Position numbers and translations under genes: made by a program. Positions 35,499 to 44,669 of a stretch of DNA of 64,000 nt are shown here, in pieces. Position 1 is the stretch's first letter; each line of letters opens with the position of its first letter. The notes under the pieces are model-generated. The model was given only the letters and a program-made list of their open reading frames with translations, did no database searches and was not told the origin of the DNA. This DNA comes from Chloracidobacterium sp. (lineage in GTDB: Bacteria > Acidobacteriota > Blastocatellia > Pyrinomonadales > Pyrinomonadaceae): the NCBI GenBank assembly GCA_016720705.1, contig JADKKB010000002.1, positions 1 through 64,000 on the forward strand. The letters are read 5' to 3'.

Positions 35499-35571
35499 GT
35501 TGACCTCGCGGGAGTCGAGTTTTTGTGTAAACTCGAATTCTGACAAAAGAATAACAACCCGCGAGATCAAC
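35499..35571 (+). ncRNA. structured leader of IS110 transposase (copy A)
   Basis: An outer stem GTTGACCTCGCGGG (35499-35512) with CCCGCGAGATCAAC (35558-35571) encloses a hairpin CGAGTTT (35516-35522) with AAACTCG (35529-35535). The outer arm ends 1 nt before the ATG. The same structure recurs at 47692-47764 and 49440-49512. It could hide the start codon or be part of an element-end structure. Whether it is transcribed is unknown. Confidence 0.45.
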
Positions 35572-35572
35572 A

Positions 35573-36636
35573 ATGGCAGTATACATTGGGGTTGACTTTC
35601 ATCCATATGAGCAGACGCTTGCTTTTGTGGATGAAGCGGATGGAGAGATCAGATATAAGCGGTTTCTTCATAGCGATAAGGCGGGGATAAAGGCGTTTTA
35701 CCGCAAGTGCGGAAAGGACGCGGTTATTGGAACGGAGGCCACGGGATCGCTGTGGTGGTTTGAGAAGTTGCTCTTTGACAATGGAATGACGCTCAAGATC
35801 GGAGACCCTAGGATGATCCGTCGAGCAGCATTATCGAGACACAAGAACGACCACAGGGATGCGGAGACGATCCTGGATCTATTGATGCAGGACATTTCCG
35901 GCGATCACGCCGAGGAACGAGCAGAGCCGGGAGATGCTCGATCTGCTGAACTATCGTCACTCTTTGGTGAGCAAGCGGACATCGGTGGTGAATCAGCTGC
36001 AGGCGTTCGCACGATCGAAGGGCTTGCCACGGTTCCGTTTGCCGGCGGTAAAGGCGAGAAAGAAGATCGAGGAGGTTGAGACGACACAGGTCGAGCGGCT
36101 TCTGGTCAGCTCTCGATTTGTTCTTTGCGACGAGCTGACACGCCAGATCAAGGCCGTGGAGGCGAGGCTCGAGGAAGAGGCGAATAAGGAAGAGCGTGCT
36201 CAATTGCTAATGACATCCCGGGATCGGGCTGATCAACGCCATGGCACTTATTCACACGCTCGGCGATGTTCGACGCTTTCGCCGTAAGGAAGAGGTCGTG
36301 GCATTTGTAGGACTCGACCCGCTCGAGAAAAGCTCGGGCGAGACGAGGCGGATCGGTTCGATCAGCAAGCGAGGTTCGCGGCTCGCAAGGTACCTGCTCG
36401 GGCAGGCAGCCCAGGCAAGTCGCGATAAGAAGATACGGAAGTTCTATTCCGAGGTTAGCCGTCGTAGAGGCCGCCCGAAAGCAAAAGTTGCAGCGGCCCG
36501 TAAGCTTCTGATTAACTGTTATGTCATGCTTCGTGATGGCATCAGCTACGAGGAGTTTACACGGCGGGGCGAAGTTGGTTTGTACGAGGGGTCAGGAGAG
36601 GTGACGGGGAAACCCGCTCAGTCTCTGAAGGTCTGA
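35573..36636 (+). pseudogene. IS110-family transposase, copy A, two frameshifts
   Basis: The reading frame is split into 35573-35888, 35890-36215 and 36216-36636 by two 2-nt losses relative to the minus-strand copy (GCAGGACAT for GCGCGGGACAT; GACATCCCGG for GACGCATCCCGG). Part one has the DEDD RuvC-like domain (YIGVDFHPYEQTLAFV, VIGTEATGS, KNDHRDAETILDLL). Part three has the Transposase_20 domain with the conserved serine in RRIGSISKRGSRLARYLLGQ. An intact version would be about 355 residues. Confidence 0.85.
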
Positions 36637-36895
36637 TGGTACGGCCAGCCATCTCGATATAGTTCGAGATGAGCCGATCAGGTTTCATGTAGCCAGCCGC
36701 TCGAACGAAGCTGTGCACGAATAGATGATGGCATTCGCTAATTACAGCGGTGCGTATCTGAAAGAATCTAACTAATAATGGAGGCGCCGGTTGTTCTCTT
36801 TTGTCACCCAATCAAACGCACCAACCGCATCCAAAAGATGCCACAATACCCGTGCGCTTGACTTGAGTACTTACTTCATAGATGACCCCGATCGC
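36637..36895 (+). ncRNA. conserved 3' non-coding end of IS110 copy A, candidate bridge RNA region
   Basis: About 260 bp with no ORF, conserved in copy B (37316-37570) and inverted at 48115-48370. It begins with a hairpin ATCTCGA (36651-36657) / TCGAGAT (36664-36670). In copy B the equivalent hairpin is ATTTTCGA / TCGGAAAT: different bases, pairing kept. IS110 elements encode a bridge RNA in a non-coding end that recognises target and donor DNA; assignment here is inference. Confidence 0.5.
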
Positions 36896-36896
36896 T

Positions 36897-37570
36897 TAGG
36901 GATCGGGCTGATCAACGCCATGGCACTTATTCACACGCTCGGCGATGTTCGACGCTTTCGCCGTAAGGAAGAGGTCGTGGCATTTGTAGGACTCGACCCG
37001 CTCGAGAAAAGCTCGGGCGAGACGAGACGGATGGGTTCGATCAGCAAGCACGGTTCACGGCTTGTGCGGCATTTGCTAGGACAAGCCGCTCAAGCGTGCC
37101 GTGATAGACGGATCAGACAGTTCTATCTTGAGGTTAGCCGCCGGAGAGGCCGCCCGAAAGCAAAAGTTGCAGCGGCCCGTAAGCTTCTCATTAACTGTTA
37201 TGTCATGCTTCGTGACAATATCAGCTACGAGGAGTTTACACGGCGGGGCGAAGTTGGTTTGTACGAGGGGTCAGGAGAGGTGACGGGGAAACCCGCTCAG
37301 TCTCTGAAAGTCTGATGGTACGGCCAGCCATTTTCGAGTAGTCGGAAATGAGCCGATTCGGTTTCATGTAGCCAGCCGCTCGAACGAAGCTGTGCACGAA
37401 TAGATGATGGCATTCGCTAATTACAGCGGTGCGAGTTTGAAAAGAATCTAACTAATAATGGAGGCGCCGGTTGTTCTCTTTTGTCACCCAATCAAACGCA
37501 CCAACAGCATCCCAAAGATGCCACAATACCCGTGCGCTTGACTTCAAGGGTTACTTCAAAGATGACCCCC
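36897..37570 (+). mobile_element. IS110-family 3' fragment, copy B
   Basis: A 5'-truncated second element in the same orientation, beginning directly at the right end of copy A. The transposase C-terminal domain (36897-37315) runs GIGLINAMALIHTLGDV to GEVTGKPAQSLKV, with GSISKHGSRLVRHLLGQ as the serine region. It differs from copy A at many positions (SKHGSRLVRH versus SKRGSRLARY), so it is not a fresh duplication. The 3' non-coding region follows to about 37570. Confidence 0.7.
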
Positions 37571-37638
37571 GATCGACTTTTTTAGATTGGGAGCGTTCCG
37601 GGGCATTTCACAGAAAAAGGGAAATACGTTGAATGCAC

Positions 37639-37690
37639 TTGACATAATGTCAGGGGGGGGATAGAGTGTCGGTGTCTAAACGAGACACAC
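37639..37690 (+). promoter_or_regulatory. putative promoter of the VCBS-RHS operon with G8 tract and palindromes
   Basis: TTGACA (37639-37644), 17 nt, TAGAGT (37662-37667). The spacer holds eight consecutive G (37653-37660). The palindrome TGACATAATGTCA (37640-37652) overlaps the -35 box, and GTGTCTAAACGAGACAC lies downstream (about 37672-37688). The rest of the 413-bp gap before the gene is IS110 right end. Confidence 0.5.
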
Positions 37691-37728
37691 ATATCCCCGG
37701 CGCCGCTTAACCACATAAGGAGTGCTGT

Positions 37729-38892
37729 ATGTCCAGATCCTCACGGCCCGAAGAAGCGAAACAGGCTTCAAACTCTGAAATAAATGCGTCCGCAGATACG
37801 GGTATCGTCAAGAGACCGTTTGGTCAATGGTGGAAGATCGGCATTATCGCCTTTCTGGCGATCGGCGTTTCGGGTGCTGTTCTGAAATACCTTGACGAGG
37901 ATGCAAGCAGGCAAAAGCTTATTCCGGCAAAGGATCGCTCGGCCCTCTCGAGCATCAATCCGTTCATACCGGCACCGACGGCGACACCGACGCCGCAATT
38001 GTCGAAAGAGTACATCTACGCGGGCAGTCGAATGCTTGCGGTGGCCGATGCCAATGCCAACGAGACGCCGCCGGCTGATCTGGCCGTATGGCGGCCTTCG
38101 AGCGGTGTCTGGTATGTGTACAATCTGGTGACGACGGCGTGGACATCCTACACTTGGGGCAACAGTTCGGACATTCCTGTCCAAGGCGACTTTGACGGCG
38201 ACGGCAAGACGGACTTTGCGATCTATCGCCCGTCGGACAACAACTGGTGGATCACTACTTCGAGTAACAGTAGTTACTATTCGACAACGTTTGGAGCAAG
38301 CGGCGATGTTCCCGTTCCGGCGGACTATGACGGCGACGGCAAGACCGACATTGCGGTATTTCGCCCCGGATCGTCGAATGCCAATTGGTACGTCTATCAG
38401 TCTTCGACAAGCTCGACCGTGCAGACGCAATACGGCCTTTCGACCGACAAGCCCGCTCCGGCTGATCTGGACGGCGACGGCAAGGCCGACCTGACGGTCT
38501 GGCGTCTGAGCAACACGACCTTTTACACACTACGGAGCAGCGACACTACCACCCAATCGGCAGTAATGTCATTCTCAGGTTACACGCTCACCTCGGGCGA
38601 CAAGGTCGTCTCAGCCGACTTCGACGGTGACGGCAAGGCCAATTACGCAATCCGCAGCGGATCAAGCTGGCTGATGCTGGATTCGGCGTTCGCCAATATG
38701 ACGGTCGTCACACCGAGCGGCGACCAATCCTCAGACATCCCTGTCCAAAACGACTTCGACGGCGATGGCAAGGTCGATATCGCTGTCTGGCGGGACTGGT
38801 ACATACGCAAATCGGGATCGTCCAACGCCCTCCGCGAAGAAGCCTGGGGCACCTCCGGCGATACACCCGTCCCATCACTCTGGAGAAGATAA
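37729..38892 (+). CDS. membrane-anchored VCBS/FG-GAP repeat protein, first gene of the RHS operon
   Basis: 387 residues with AAGGAG ahead of the ATG. A single N-terminal membrane segment (WKIGIIAFLAIGVSGAVL, about 36-53) follows a basic cytosolic tail, so the protein is anchored with its C-terminus outside. A PAPTATPTPQ linker leads to VCBS repeats: DFDGDGKTDFAIYRPSDN, DYDGDGKTDIAVFRPG, DLDGDGKADLTVWR, DFDGDGKANYAIR and DFDGDGKVDIAVWR. These probably bind calcium. It ends 12 bp before the RHS gene, so the two are cotranscribed. A role in display or export of the RHS protein is inference. Confidence 0.85.
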   Translation: MSRSSRPEEAKQASNSEINASADTGIVKRPFGQWWKIGIIAFLAIGVSGAVLKYLDEDASRQKLIPAKDRSALSSINPFIPAPTATPTPQLSKEYIYAGSRMLAVADANANETPPADLAVWRPSSGVWYVYNLVTTAWTSYTWGNSSDIPVQGDFDGDGKTDFAIYRPSDNNWWITTSSNSSYYSTTFGASGDVPVPADYDGDGKTDIAVFRPGSSNANWYVYQSSTSSTVQTQYGLSTDKPAPADLDGDGKADLTVWRLSNTTFYTLRSSDTTTQSAVMSFSGYTLTSGDKVVSADFDGDGKANYAIRSGSSWLMLDSAFANMTVVTPSGDQSSDIPVQNDFDGDGKVDIAVWRDWYIRKSGSSNALREEAWGTSGDTPVPSLWRR

Positions 38893-38904
38893 AGGAGGCT
38901 CTCA

Positions 38905-41900
38905 ATGAAAAAACTCACACTCTCAATCATCATCCCAATAATTGCGATCCTTCTTCTTGTCTCTACCGGTTTGCCACAAGAGAAGACTGCGATAAGTGTC
39001 GATCAATCTCTTAAAAGCAACGGTCGGGTCAATCCGGTCTCGCTCGCTCTAGAAATGCAGATTCCGCTGGCCGCCTATCCAGGCAGGGGAATGGGCCTCC
39101 CTGTCGGTTTAAGCTATTCGTCTAAGCTCTGGAGGATGTCAAGTCGGATTAGCTATCCGAATTCTCCTAATCCTTCGGGTTGTCATTCTGTTAGCGCGGC
39201 GGAATATAGTGAAACTTCGGCATCTGGGTGGACTTCGACTCTTAGTGTTCCGTACATGGAATATACCGGAGTAGATAATCTATACAATTTTAATGGAGAT
39301 CCCGCGGGCGATTCAGGTGGATGTGGTGGATCCGGTGTTGATGCGACTAAAATGGTCAGACGCATTACGATAAATATGCCCGATGGTTCCTCTCATGAAC
39401 TGAGACCAGATGACACGGTTGTGAATATTACCACCTCGCTCGGAGCGGCAGCCTTGGCCTCACTTTACGGAGACACTCATTTTTATTCGACAGACGGCTC
39501 AAATCTGATTTATTTCGAAGACACCACGCATGGCAAATATATCCTTCTAATGCCGGACGGAAGTAAGATGGAGTTCCAAACAGGCCTTTCCGTATTAGGC
39601 TCGGGCACTTCACCTGATAGAACTGTCAGATACGCAACGACCTTAACGGATAAGACTGAATTGAATGTCATTACTTATCACTTAGGAACGGGATCAGGTA
39701 CGTACCCGAACGGGTCTATTACGGACACATTAGGACGCACGATCCCGATTCCGTTGGCGCGCAAAGCTCCAGCTTCTCCTACCACCGATGAAGCGCCGCA
39801 GTCCTATGTAGTACCTGGTTTCGGTGAAGATACGCTTACCTACAAGCTTCATTGGAAGAAATTACAGGATACAACTGCCGAAGAGAGCGGGCTGACAAAC
39901 TATTCCGATCAGCTTTGTTATCGTTCGCCGGGCGACCACTATTCTGGTGCTCCACAGGTTCCGACGGGAGGATGCACGCTTTTTAACAATGGCGACATTG
40001 TTCCAAGCTCTTACGTTGTTACTGATATCGCCAATGGCGTATTCAATCCGATCGTGTTAACAAAGGTGGAATTGCCCGACGGTCGTTTCTATAAATTTTC
40101 GTATGACAAATATGGGCAGATGGACAAGATCATCTATCCCACAGGTGGAATTGAGACGGTTACTTATGGCACGGTACCGTCACTTGCACCACCAGACGCT
40201 TCGTCGCCGTATGACATCACCGCACAGGCGAACTTGGGCGTTACTACTCGCAGCGTTTACGAATCGAGCGGCGCGACTGCAATTAATTGGACCTATTCCG
40301 CTACCGGAGGTTATACAACGCCTATTTCGTCGTTAACCGGCCTACGGGTTAGGACGATAAATCCCGACAGTACAAAGCACGATCGATTCGTATTTCGGAC
40401 ATTCGGTAATTGCTCGGGATGCAATGATCCCGCTAACAACACCTATGCTCTCGGTACTTTTGGATATGACACCGGATTGGCGGGAATGACATACGAAGAG
40501 TCGGACTACACATCCGCAACGACCGACACGTTAATTTCTACCACGAAAACTACATGGGAACTTACAGGTTTTACTATTTCAAACGGGACAGCGGCACATG
40601 ACGCCGACTGGCATCCAAGAGTAAGTAAGGTCGAGGGAATTGTATATGACGTCGGAACATCATCTGCACTGTCCTCAGCGGTCACAACCGACTATGACGG
40701 TTCAAGTGCAAGATCGAGCGCACTTAATCCTACGATTACGAAGCAATACGGGTTTAGCACGACGATCGGTTCGCTTGGCAGTCTTGAGAAGTCAGTTGAG
40801 ACGCAGTACGTTGTCGGCACGACCTATGACGCAAAGAACCTTAGGAGTTTGCCGTCCCTAGTGTTGACGCTCGATGCGTCCAATAACATAAAGTCCAAAT
40901 CGATCATGAACTACGATGAGTCGGGCTACGGAGTCTCGGGCAAGATCGGATTTCCGACACGCACGCTCAACTATTACGACATAGCGAGCAATCTGTATGT
41001 CGATTCCTGGATAACCTACGATGTGTACGGCAACGTAACTGCGATTAAGGATGGCCGGGGTAACGTCTCGACTGTGACCTTTGACAGCACTTATCATACG
41101 TATCCGGTTTCGACGACAAGTCCTGTTCCCGATTCGACTGGCACACACGGTTCGAGTACCGCATTTACTACATCGACGACCTACGATACATCGACCGGTT
41201 TACCGACCTCGACGACTGATGTAAACGGGCAGACAACGACTATGTCGTATGCTGATCCGACCACGTCGATCATCGATCCGTTGCTGCGGCTTCGAAAAGT
41301 AACAGAGCCGAACGGCCGACAGACGATAACGGAATATGGAGCAGGCACCAGTGCGTCCACGAACTGGGTCAAGGCCAAGTCGCAGATCGATGACACCAAA
41401 TGGAAGGAAGGGTATAGTTGGTTTGACGGGCTTGGACGAACGATTCGGAGCCAATCGGTCGATACCGCGGGCGATGTGTTCGTGATAACCTGCTACGACA
41501 ATATGGGTAGAGCCGCGAAAGCAACCAATCCGTTCCGAGGGTTTACCACTCAGGACTGCTCGACGACAACGGGACTCGATTGGACGACGAATACATTTGA
41601 CACAGCGGGCCGCCCTTGGAAGGTGACGACGCCGGATGGTGCGGTTGTCCAGACAGACTACTCGCTCGCCACATCCGGCAGCGAGATCGGTACGGCAGTT
41701 ACCGTCACGGATCAAGCCGGAAAGCTTCGGCGTTCGATAACAAATGGATTGGGCCAGCTTATAAGAGTTGACGAACCGGACGACAGCAGTTCGACGGGAG
41801 ATTTAGGTGCGATTTCGAGTCCTAATCAAAAGACGACCTACGCATACGACACGCTCAACAATCTGACCACGGTCAATCAGGGAGCTCAGACGCGGACATT

Positions 41901-44127
41901 CGCTTACGACGCAACATCGCGTCTAACTTCCGCCGCTAATCCAGAGTCCGGTACGATCGGCTACACGTATGATGCGAACGGCGGTCTAGCAACCAAGACC
42001 GATGCCAGAGGCGTCAAGACGACCTACACCTACGATGCACTCAACCGCGTAACCAATCGAGCGTATTCGCTGACTGGTTCAACGCCGTCGAACTATCAGG
42101 CAACGCCCGATGTCGATTACTACTACGACAGCGTGACAAATGCGAAAGGGAAATTGACAAAAGTATCTTCGTCCACCTCGACAACCGAATACACGTCATT
42201 CGACATCTTAGGAAGAGTGACGGCTAGCAAGCAGACAACCGATGGTGTCGAATATGGGGGAAGTGGCTCTCCGGCCGCTATGACCTACACATACAATCTT
42301 AGCGGTGCGTTGATGGAAGAAACTTATCCTTCTGGTCGTGTTGTGAAGAACGAATTGGACGTAAGCGGTGACCTGAGTCAAGTATCTAGCAAAGAAAACT
42401 CATCAGCAATATTCAAGACTTACGCCAATGATTTCACCTACAGCGCTGCTGGAGCGGTGACTTCGTTGAAACTCGGTAACGGCAGATTCGAGTCAACGCA
42501 GTTCAATTCACGCCTCCAACCAACGCAGATCGCTCTTGGAGCCTCGGTTGGTGATACGGGTTTGTTGAAGTTGGCTTATGGATACGGAACAACTGCAAAT
42601 AATGGGAACGTTTTGACGCAGGACATTACGGTGAAGCGTCCGGGGACGAGTGATCTTGTTTTCAATCAGACCTATACGTACGACGAACTGAATCGGCTGA
42701 GAGTGGCTGAGGAAAAGACTGGTTCGACGACCAATTGGAAGCAGACTTTCACGTTCGACCGATACGGTAATCGGCGTTTTGATGAAGCCAATACTACAAT
42801 GCCCACGTCATTCGCAAACCAGGCGTTGACGAATCCGACGATCTCGACGAGTAACAATCGTCTGACTTCGACAGGCTGGACGTACGATGCCGCAGGCAAC
42901 ACAATCGGCGATCCTGATGGCCGCAGTTTCACCTACGACGGCGAGAACAAACAGGCTGAGGTCAAAAACTCGTCAAACGTAAGCCTCGGCCAATACTCGT
43001 ATGACGGCGATGGGAAGCGGGTTAAGAAGGTCGCGGGTGATGAGGTGACGATCTTTGTGTACGACGCGAGCGGAAAATCTATTGCGGAATATTCGACAAT
43101 CGTGGCTTCGGTCGAAGATGCAAAAGTCGCGTATCTAACCGCCGACCACCTCGGCTCCCCACGCATCAACACCGACCGCGACGGCAATGTCACCGCTCGC
43201 CACGACTACCACCCGTTCGGCGAAGAAATTCTCACGACTCAACGCACAACCGCCCTAAATTACGCCGCTGATACGGTAAGAAAACAATTCACCGGCTATG
43301 AACGGGACCGGGAGACGGAGCTCGATTTCGCTCAAGCGAGATATTTTGCATCAGGATTTGGAAGATTTTCAAGTCCAGATGACTTCCTAAATGATACGGA
43401 CCCACCAGATCCGCAGGGTTGGAATCTCTATGTCTATGTAAGAAACAATCCGCTTCGGCTTGTTGATCCAGATGGTCAGATTAAAAAAGATAAGAATGGA
43501 AAGGTGATCTTTGACAAGACTGACGAGGTCCAGTCTGAGTTTTATAATCAACCGGTACTCGATAGCTCCGGGAAGCAAATCGGAACGATTAAGATCACAT
43601 GGAAGGCCGATCGTGGGCACATCTACGCGGACGATGGGACCAAGATTGAGGCATTTAAGAACGGAAAAATGGAAGTTACCGTTACAGACGCTAGTGGAAA
43701 CGTTCTCTCTGCCGAGTCTCAGGCATTAGAAAAGGACTTACAGGCAAAGGGATTCAACAACACCACGGATTGTCACGGTAATACCTTCGCTAACGGTGAG
43801 GTATGGATAAACGACAACCAAGTGGAAAAATTAATGAAGGGGGATGGCTACGACATAAAGAATCCTACCTCAAATCCGCAACCGGGTGACGTCGGCATAT
43901 ACTCCACCGACGGATCACTCAAGAATACGCGGCACAGTGTCTTAGTGAATGTGACAGGAACGGATGCGGCAGGAAGCACCGATGTTTTCAGTGTAATAAG
44001 CAAAGGTGGAATTACACCAAAGGTTGTCACTACTCCAGGGCCGGGGCGAGGCACCGCGTGGAACGATCCAAACGCCAAACTTCAGTATTACTCTAAGCGA
44101 ACGAATGCGGCGGGGAAAAAACCATGA
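38905..44127 (+). CDS. RHS-repeat polymorphic toxin with C-terminal Cys/His peptidase-like tip
   Basis: 1740 residues, with AAAGGAGG before the start. The signal peptide is IIIPIIAILLLVSTGLPQ. YD/RHS repeats fill most of residues 380-1400 (YDKYGQMDKIIYPTGGIETV, TYTYDALNRVTNRAY). The RHS core cap (DHLGSPRINTDRDGNVTAR, YHPFGEEI, FGRFSSPDDF, NNPLRLVDPDG) ends near 1515. The tip (about 1516-1740) is a new domain: TTDCHGNTFANGEVWI with Cys near 1621, NPQPGDVGIYSTDG and RHSVLVNVTG with His near 1676. This order fits an NlpC/P60- or CHAP-like cysteine peptidase/amidase acting on cell wall; that is inference. A 4-bp overlap links it to a putative immunity gene. Confidence 0.9.
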   Translation: MKKLTLSIIIPIIAILLLVSTGLPQEKTAISVDQSLKSNGRVNPVSLALEMQIPLAAYPGRGMGLPVGLSYSSKLWRMSSRISYPNSPNPSGCHSVSAAEYSETSASGWTSTLSVPYMEYTGVDNLYNFNGDPAGDSGGCGGSGVDATKMVRRITINMPDGSSHELRPDDTVVNITTSLGAAALASLYGDTHFYSTDGSNLIYFEDTTHGKYILLMPDGSKMEFQTGLSVLGSGTSPDRTVRYATTLTDKTELNVITYHLGTGSGTYPNGSITDTLGRTIPIPLARKAPASPTTDEAPQSYVVPGFGEDTLTYKLHWKKLQDTTAEESGLTNYSDQLCYRSPGDHYSGAPQVPTGGCTLFNNGDIVPSSYVVTDIANGVFNPIVLTKVELPDGRFYKFSYDKYGQMDKIIYPTGGIETVTYGTVPSLAPPDASSPYDITAQANLGVTTRSVYESSGATAINWTYSATGGYTTPISSLTGLRVRTINPDSTKHDRFVFRTFGNCSGCNDPANNTYALGTFGYDTGLAGMTYEESDYTSATTDTLISTTKTTWELTGFTISNGTAAHDADWHPRVSKVEGIVYDVGTSSALSSAVTTDYDGSSARSSALNPTITKQYGFSTTIGSLGSLEKSVETQYVVGTTYDAKNLRSLPSLVLTLDASNNIKSKSIMNYDESGYGVSGKIGFPTRTLNYYDIASNLYVDSWITYDVYGNVTAIKDGRGNVSTVTFDSTYHTYPVSTTSPVPDSTGTHGSSTAFTTSTTYDTSTGLPTSTTDVNGQTTTMSYADPTTSIIDPLLRLRKVTEPNGRQTITEYGAGTSASTNWVKAKSQIDDTKWKEGYSWFDGLGRTIRSQSVDTAGDVFVITCYDNMGRAAKATNPFRGFTTQDCSTTTGLDWTTNTFDTAGRPWKVTTPDGAVVQTDYSLATSGSEIGTAVTVTDQAGKLRRSITNGLGQLIRVDEPDDSSSTGDLGAISSPNQKTTYAYDTLNNLTTVNQGAQTRTFAYDATSRLTSAANPESGTIGYTYDANGGLATKTDARGVKTTYTYDALNRVTNRAYSLTGSTPSNYQATPDVDYYYDSVTNAKGKLTKVSSSTSTTEYTSFDILGRVTASKQTTDGVEYGGSGSPAAMTYTYNLSGALMEETYPSGRVVKNELDVSGDLSQVSSKENSSAIFKTYANDFTYSAAGAVTSLKLGNGRFESTQFNSRLQPTQIALGASVGDTGLLKLAYGYGTTANNGNVLTQDITVKRPGTSDLVFNQTYTYDELNRLRVAEEKTGSTTNWKQTFTFDRYGNRRFDEANTTMPTSFANQALTNPTISTSNNRLTSTGWTYDAAGNTIGDPDGRSFTYDGENKQAEVKNSSNVSLGQYSYDGDGKRVKKVAGDEVTIFVYDASGKSIAEYSTIVASVEDAKVAYLTADHLGSPRINTDRDGNVTARHDYHPFGEEILTTQRTTALNYAADTVRKQFTGYERDRETELDFAQARYFASGFGRFSSPDDFLNDTDPPDPQGWNLYVYVRNNPLRLVDPDGQIKKDKNGKVIFDKTDEVQSEFYNQPVLDSSGKQIGTIKITWKADRGHIYADDGTKIEAFKNGKMEVTVTDASGNVLSAESQALEKDLQAKGFNNTTDCHGNTFANGEVWINDNQVEKLMKGDGYDIKNPTSNPQPGDVGIYSTDGSLKNTRHSVLVNVTGTDAAGSTDVFSVISKGGITPKVVTTPGPGRGTAWNDPNAKLQYYSKRTNAAGKKP

Positions 44128-44669
44128 ATACAATCAAGACAAACCGGACCCATGCGATAATGAAGATGGTGGGCTTTTATGTCCTGTTATTCGTATTGGT
44201 CTACAGCAACACTATGATGGCTGAAGCGCAGATGAAATCGAACTGCTGCAATTATTGGAAATCGAAGGTTTCTGAGGCAATTCCGACTCCCGAGCGATCG
44301 AGCGAAAAACATAATTCAGAGTCCGAGAGCATACTTGCTGCAATAGAGTGTTTGCTTACGATGGAAGGCGACAAGAGTAGAGCGAGATTTAGTGGAGCCA
44401 CCCGCTTTGATACGTCTCAGACATTTGAACCGGCGACATCGGACGTTGGGGCACTTTACTACATATCCTTCCTATACCTAAAAAAGTGGGATCATTCCAA
44501 TGCCGTAGCTCTTGTCGATAAAGATAACCGCTTGAACCATCCCGAGTCAATTTCCATCGCCTACCGGGCTTATCGTAAGTGGTTCAAAAAAATTAAAGAC
44601 GAAGGGATCACTAAGGCACGGGAACAGAAATTGGATCCGCTGGAAGGTACTGGAATACGATGGTACTAA
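44124..44669 (+). CDS. exported protein, putative immunity protein for the RHS tip
   Basis: 181 residues, overlapping the RHS stop by four bases (ATGA at 44124-44127). A signal peptide (MVGFYVLLFVLVYSNTMMAEAQ) sends it to the periplasm. The mature part is helical and charged, with CCNYWKSK, ILAAIECLLTMEGDKSRARF, then ALYYISFLYLKKWDH and YRAYRKWFKKIKDEG. No known enzyme motif is present. Position and overlap are typical for an immunity protein against a polymorphic toxin; periplasmic location suits a cell-wall-acting toxin. I do not recognise the family. Confidence 0.7.
   Translation: MNTIKTNRTHAIMKMVGFYVLLFVLVYSNTMMAEAQMKSNCCNYWKSKVSEAIPTPERSSEKHNSESESILAAIECLLTMEGDKSRARFSGATRFDTSQTFEPATSDVGALYYISFLYLKKWDHSNAVALVDKDNRLNHPESISIAYRAYRKWFKKIKDEGITKAREQKLDPLEGTGIRWY

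Larger units (their letters stand above)
35465..36895 (+). mobile_element. IS110-family element, copy A (decayed)
   Basis: Boundaries come from comparing copies in this window. The left side starts near GAATCGCACTATCGCATGTC, shared with the copies at 47655 and 49540. The right side ends near CTTCATAGATGACCCC, shared with copies B and the minus-strand copy. It carries a structured 5' leader, a transposase broken by two frameshifts, and about 260 bp of conserved 3' non-coding sequence. The long 3' region resembles the IS1111 subgroup layout. Confidence 0.75.
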
